A DNA stretch of 42,119 nucleotides from Acidobacteriota bacterium. GTDB lineage: Bacteria; Acidobacteriota; Vicinamibacteria; Vicinamibacterales; JAFNAJ01. Both the position numbers and the translations under genes were made by a program. Numbering within the stretch: the stretch's first letter is position 1; every line of letters begins with the position of its first letter. The notes under the pieces are model-generated. The model saw only the letters and a program-made list of their open reading frames with translations. It was not told the DNA's origin and made no database searches. The DNA lies in assembly GCA_023384575.1 (NCBI GenBank), contig JAHDVP010000032.1:22758-64876 (forward strand). Reading direction: 5' to 3'. Shown piece by piece: positions 38,739 through 42,119 of this stretch.

Positions 38739-40889
38739 TCAGCCGCTGCCGGAACGCGCCGTCTGGGCTGACGCCCCGGCGCTGCGGACGAGGACGGCGG
38801 ATTCCACCTCCGCCCTGCCCTCGGGCGGCGAGAGCAGCCGCACGGGCGGCCCGGCCTTGGCCCGGGCCTCGATGGCCAGCTCGCGCACGCGCGTGATGTC
38901 GGCGTCGCTGAACACGCCGTTGACGCCTGAAATCGCGGCCAGCCGCATGCCGTGCCGCAGGCCCAGCTTGTAGATCTCCTTCACCTTCTGCCACTCGAGG
39001 TTGCGGCCGACGGTGTACGGCTCGAAGCGGCCTTCGAGGGCGAGGACGATGGTCTCGGCCAGGCAGGCGTAGACGACGTTCTTCGGCAGGCCGATGTTGC
39101 GGATGTGCACGTCGCCGGGTAGCTGAATCTCGCCCGACTCGATCACGAGCACGTCGGGACGTTTGGCGACCTCTTCGGGTGGAAGATCGAGCGGCCGGGC
39201 GACGTCGGTGATGACGCACCCCGGCTTCACCTTCATGATGTCGAGGATCTTCTTTCCGGCGCCCGACGTCGCCGTCACGACCATGTCCATCTCCGGCAGG
39301 AACTCGTCGGTTCGGCTCGAGAGGTGCAGAATGGCGTCGGGAGTGTCCTTGAGGATGCTCTCCTTCAGTGTGAAGAGCTTGGCCATTTCGATCGACACGA
39401 GGTAGACCTCCTCGACCGACTGGGCCAGGAGCCGGGCACACGCCGACCCGATGGCGCCCGTGGCGCCGACCACCATGCACTTGCCGCGCACCTTCCCCCG
39501 GTGGTCGAGCTTCACGAGGCCGAGCCGCCGGACGGCATCAGCGGCGGCCCACAGCGCCGCCGAGGCGCTGTAGCTGTTGCCCGTCGTCACCGGGATGTCG
39601 GCGCGCTTCGCCACGGTGACGCCCGCGTCGCCCACGACCTTGGTGAACGCGCCGAGGCCCATGATCTGCGCACCGAGCTTCTCGGCCATCCGGGCGGCGG
39701 CGAGCAGCCGGCGATACGTGAACTCGGGGCTGTGGGCCAGCAGTTGTTTCGGCGTGCCTCCAACGGTGATGAGCCAGCCTTCGGTTTCGACGCCGAGCGG
39801 CGACTCGATGCCGGTGACCCTCGAGTACATGAACGGCGGCGAGTGGGCCATCACGCGCTCGAACAGGTTCATGCCCCATCGGCCGGCGGCCCGCGAGAGC
39901 ACCTCAACGGGCTTCACGGCCTTGAAGTACTCCTGCGACAGCGGGTGGATCACGAACGCGAAGCGGTTGATGCGGCGGTAGCGTCCGGTGGGATACAGCA
40001 GGCGCGGCGCGAAGTCGAGCTGGCCGAGCACGTGGAGGAAATCGTCGTGCTCGACCTCGGCGGCCGGCTTCTCGAGCGACGCGAGCATCATCGCCTCGAG
40101 CACGTTCAAGCCGACGACGCGATCGAGGAGCTGGGGCGTCCGATCGATGACGACGTACACGCCTTTCTGGCCGAGCAGCGCCAGCGACTCGTCGGTGATG
40201 GACGACGTCAGGACGACCTTGCCACGGAGCTCGTGGGCCGGATAGCGCTCGATCTCCTGATAGGACCCGGTGACGAAGTGCGCCCACTCCATCGCCCGAC
40301 GGAGGACGCGCCGCGTCCACGGCCGGTCGGGGGGACCGTCTTCGGCGAGCGCGGGCGACCTGGCGTTGCGCCGGAGGCGCGGCCGCACGGCCGCGTACCG
40401 CTCGAGCGCCGCGAGCGACCGCAGGACGACCGGCAGGCCGTCGAGCACCACGGGATCCGCAAACCGCAGGTTCTTCGTGTACTCCGAGAGGATGGCCGCC
40501 GTGCGGTAGTTGGTGATGCCTGACAGGAAGAGCATTCGGGCGTTCGTGAAGTACTGCCCCTCTTCCCGCTGGACGTAGCGTACGGCCCACTCGTCGAACA
40601 GCAGTCGCAGTGTCGCGCCGGTCGTGACCGGCACGCCGTTGGCCGTCCGCTCGAGGCGGGCGGTGAGCGGGTCGTCGAGGCGGCGCCGGCCAACGACCAG
40701 GTGGTCGCGCACCATGCCGAGACCGATGGCGTCGGCGTCGTGCTGGTGCTGGCGCAGCAGCGCCTCGGCGCGCGCGACGTCCCAGTCGGCACCGACGCGT
40801 TTCAGGTGGAAGGTCTGCCCCAGAAACGTGGTGGTGTGCTCGTAGTCGGCAGTCGACGGCCCGAGACTGACACTGACGATCCGCTTCAT
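38739..40889 (-). CDS. Acyl-ACP-reductase-like protein with N-terminal extension
   Basis: 716 residues from ATG 40889. Residues about 305-650 match the aldehyde-forming acyl-ACP reductase (AAR) of cyanobacteria: FAFVIHPLS at the start, GAQIMGLGAFTKVVGD, PVTTGNSYSASAALWAA, the NADPH loop VVGATGAIGSACARLL (473-488), and YACLAETIVLALEG with Cys 609 at the place of the acyl-carrying cysteine of AAR. TVGRNLEWQKVKEIYKLGLRHGM closes the domain. The first 300 residues are an extension I do not recognise (cyanobacterial AAR is about 340 residues). The last 15 residues come from a repeat. The reaction expected is acyl-ACP or acyl-CoA to aldehyde; no aldehyde deformylating oxygenase lies here. Start choice follows a TATGAT box 13 bases upstream; ATGs at 40904/40907 are alternatives. 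Confidence 0.85.
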   Translation of the reverse strand: MKRIVSVSLGPSTADYEHTTTFLGQTFHLKRVGADWDVARAEALLRQHQHDADAIGLGMVRDHLVVGRRRLDDPLTARLERTANGVPVTTGATLRLLFDEWAVRYVQREEGQYFTNARMLFLSGITNYRTAAILSEYTKNLRFADPVVLDGLPVVLRSLAALERYAAVRPRLRRNARSPALAEDGPPDRPWTRRVLRRAMEWAHFVTGSYQEIERYPAHELRGKVVLTSSITDESLALLGQKGVYVVIDRTPQLLDRVVGLNVLEAMMLASLEKPAAEVEHDDFLHVLGQLDFAPRLLYPTGRYRRINRFAFVIHPLSQEYFKAVKPVEVLSRAAGRWGMNLFERVMAHSPPFMYSRVTGIESPLGVETEGWLITVGGTPKQLLAHSPEFTYRRLLAAARMAEKLGAQIMGLGAFTKVVGDAGVTVAKRADIPVTTGNSYSASAALWAAADAVRRLGLVKLDHRGKVRGKCMVVGATGAIGSACARLLAQSVEEVYLVSIEMAKLFTLKESILKDTPDAILHLSSRTDEFLPEMDMVVTATSGAGKKILDIMKVKPGCVITDVARPLDLPPEEVAKRPDVLVIESGEIQLPGDVHIRNIGLPKNVVYACLAETIVLALEGRFEPYTVGRNLEWQKVKEIYKLGLRHGMRLAAISGVNGVFSDADITRVRELAIEARAKAGPPVRLLSPPEGRAEVESAVLVRSAGASAQTARSGSG
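38765..38787. repeat. Degenerate CCCCGGCGCTGCGG palindrome in the AAR-like 3' end
   Basis: GGGCTGACGCCCCGGCGCTG is a decayed copy of the palindrome family with the same GCTGCGG tail as at 29166. It encodes the SAGASAQ part of the AAR-like C-terminus. Confidence 0.65.
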
Positions 40890-40902
40890 TGCTGCTTGGG
40901 GC

Positions 40903-40908
40903 ATCATA
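40903..40908 (-). promoter_or_regulatory. Possible -10 element (TATGAT) before the AAR-like gene
   Basis: TATGAT on the minus strand lies 13 bases before ATG 40889. It overlaps the alternative start ATGs, so if it is the promoter the protein must begin at 40889. The rest of the 300-bp gap 40890-41189 is GC-rich with GCCGGGCC-type short repeats; I see no gene in it. Confidence 0.4.
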
Positions 40909-41189
40909 CACCCCCGGGCGCGGAAGAGGACGAACGAGGCGACCTCACCATTGTTGACGATTTGGCGCCCGCGCGCACGCCGCACGTCGACGTACGCCAC
41001 CGGACGCTGCGCGGGCCTGCTGTTGGCCGGGCCGCGCAGGCCGGGTCGCTTGGCCTGCCGCTGGCCGGGCCGGCGCAGGGCGCTTGACCGGGCTCTCGCG
41101 GCCCGGTACGCTTCGACTCCGTCCCGACTGGCCCGGGCCGGTTCCTCGCGTCGCGCAGGCCCCGCGGCGCTCGCACTCAGGAGAACTCC

Positions 41190-42119
41190 ATGTCATCCGC
41201 TCCCTGGCGCATGCTCGCCGCCCTGGTCCTCGGGGCCCTCGCCCTTCCGCTGATCTCGCCACCCGCCCACGCCCAGGAGGCGCGGCGCCGTTGGGAGGTG
41301 CAGCGGCAGATCCGTCTCGACAAGTTCGACCTGGTGCTGCCCGGGGTGATGCGCGAGCTCGGGATCGACATGTGGATCACGGCCATGCGGGAAGATCACT
41401 ACGACCCGCTCTACGAGGACCTGGGACGCGGCTACCCCTCGCGACAGGCTTACTACGTCTTCACCGACCGCGGCGGCGACCGCATCGAACGCATCGCCAT
41501 CGGCGTGCACGGCTACCTCATCGCCCAGTCGGGCGCGTACGACCGCCTCCTGCCGGACGTCGATCTCGGGGCCTTCGTCCGCGAGCGCGACCCGAAGCGC
41601 ATCGCCGTCAACATGTCGTCGGGCATCGGGGCGGCCGACGGCCTCTCGTATACGATGCACGCGCATGTGGTGGAGACGCTCGGGCCGACCTACGCTGCCC
41701 GGCTCGTCAGCTCGGAGCAGCTCGTGTCGAGGTTCCGCTCGCGGCGCGTCGCGCTCGAGATCGTGGCCTTCGGGGAGGCGGCGAAGCACTCGGTGGAGCT
41801 CGCCGAACGGGCCCTGTCGAACGAGGTCATCACGCCCGGCAAGACGATGCTCGAGGACGTCGCCTGGTGGCTGCAGGACCGGCTGCTCGAGCGGGGCCTC
41901 TCGTCGGTGTTCGACATGCCGTCGATCTACATCACCGGTCCCGAGGGCATCGAGGCGACGTCGAATACCCGCATCGTCCAGCCAGGTGACGTCCTGATGA
42001 TCGACTGGGGCGTCAAGCTGATGAACTTCCAGACCGACATGAAGCGCGTGGCCTACGTGCTGAAGCCCGGTGAGCGCGAGGCGCCCGAGAGCATTCGCAA
42101 GGCGTACGACACGGCGCTC
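41190..42119 (+). CDS. M24 family metallopeptidase (Xaa-Pro aminopeptidase-like), 3' end outside the window
   Basis: 310 codons are present, with no stop before the window end. Signal peptide: MLAALVLGALALPLISPPAHAQ (about 8-29). An N-terminal creatinase-like domain (LGIDMWITAMREDHYDPLYEDLGRGYPSRQAYYVF) leads to the pita-bread domain, where VLMIDWGVKLMNFQTDMKRVAYVL supplies the first metal ligands (Asp-x-Gly ... Thr-Asp). The remaining His/Glu ligands would be beyond the edge. AGGAG lies 7 bases before the ATG at 41190. It is an exported peptidase; specificity for Xaa-Pro is only a family default. Confidence 0.88.
   Translation, partial: MSSAPWRMLAALVLGALALPLISPPAHAQEARRRWEVQRQIRLDKFDLVLPGVMRELGIDMWITAMREDHYDPLYEDLGRGYPSRQAYYVFTDRGGDRIERIAIGVHGYLIAQSGAYDRLLPDVDLGAFVRERDPKRIAVNMSSGIGAADGLSYTMHAHVVETLGPTYAARLVSSEQLVSRFRSRRVALEIVAFGEAAKHSVELAERALSNEVITPGKTMLEDVAWWLQDRLLERGLSSVFDMPSIYITGPEGIEATSNTRIVQPGDVLMIDWGVKLMNFQTDMKRVAYVLKPGEREAPESIRKAYDTAL

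Noticed and set aside
41020-41110. Possible terminator or RNA gene in the GC-rich repeats upstream of the M24 peptidase
   Set aside because: Short GCCGGGCC repeats can pair in many ways but give no single stable hairpin with a T run and no known RNA pattern.

Overview
The window is GC-rich bacterial chromosome with no rRNA, tRNA, CRISPR array or transposase gene that I can see. Its gene content suggests Acidobacteriota, perhaps Vicinamibacteria. The reasons are the VWFA-related secreted protein at 29.2-30.5 kb (a type abundant in Acidobacteria), DUF2911 and phytase-like lipoproteins, a kinase/TPR/PEGA gene set, and intergenic DNA full of small repeats. This placement is an inference.

Left region (365-25207, all on the minus strand, transcribed right to left). 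A 25-kb run of mostly overlapping or closely spaced genes encodes a Tad/Flp-type pilus or secretion apparatus. In order of transcription: PP2C phosphatase, fused MFS/spermidine-synthase-like protein, three small Flp-type pilins, TadE-like, TadG-like, TadE-like, CpaB, a short CpaC-like secretin, a TadZ-TadA fusion ATPase, TadB, a fourth pilin-like peptide, TadC and a DUF192 protein. Then come three FHA-domain membrane proteins, a PilB/GspE-type ATPase, an unknown exported protein, a PASTA-less Ser/Thr kinase with a PEGA tail, a TPR/NHL protein and a TPR/PEGA/PDZ protein. The kinase, the phosphatase and three phosphothreonine-reading FHA proteins in one gene run suggest a pilus assembly machine controlled by Ser/Thr phosphorylation. 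No prepilin peptidase, TadD or GspF-like partner for the second ATPase is in the window.

Middle region (25763-35072). Threonine biosynthesis (hom-thrB-thrC) on plus is followed by a VWFA-related exported protein and an unusual protein with a PD-(D/E)XK-like core and a histone-H1-like tail, both on minus. Then comes a plus-strand run hemE-hemG-arginase.

Right region (35461-42119). DUF2911 protein, phytase-like lipoprotein (minus), c-type cytochrome lipoprotein, a long acyl-ACP-reductase-like protein with a 300-residue N-terminal extension (minus), and the first 310 codons of an M24 metallopeptidase that leaves the window.

Intergenic DNA. Four repeat classes recur: (i) degenerate period-7 arrays built on AGCCTGT/GAGCTGT/GGCTCAT-like heptamers at more than a dozen places, sometimes translated; (ii) a CGCCGGGGCT/AGCCCCGGCG hairpin; (iii) 126-196-bp terminal-inverted-repeat elements between convergent genes; (iv) 143-223-bp elements bounded by inverted octamer repeats of the CGCAGAGA type.
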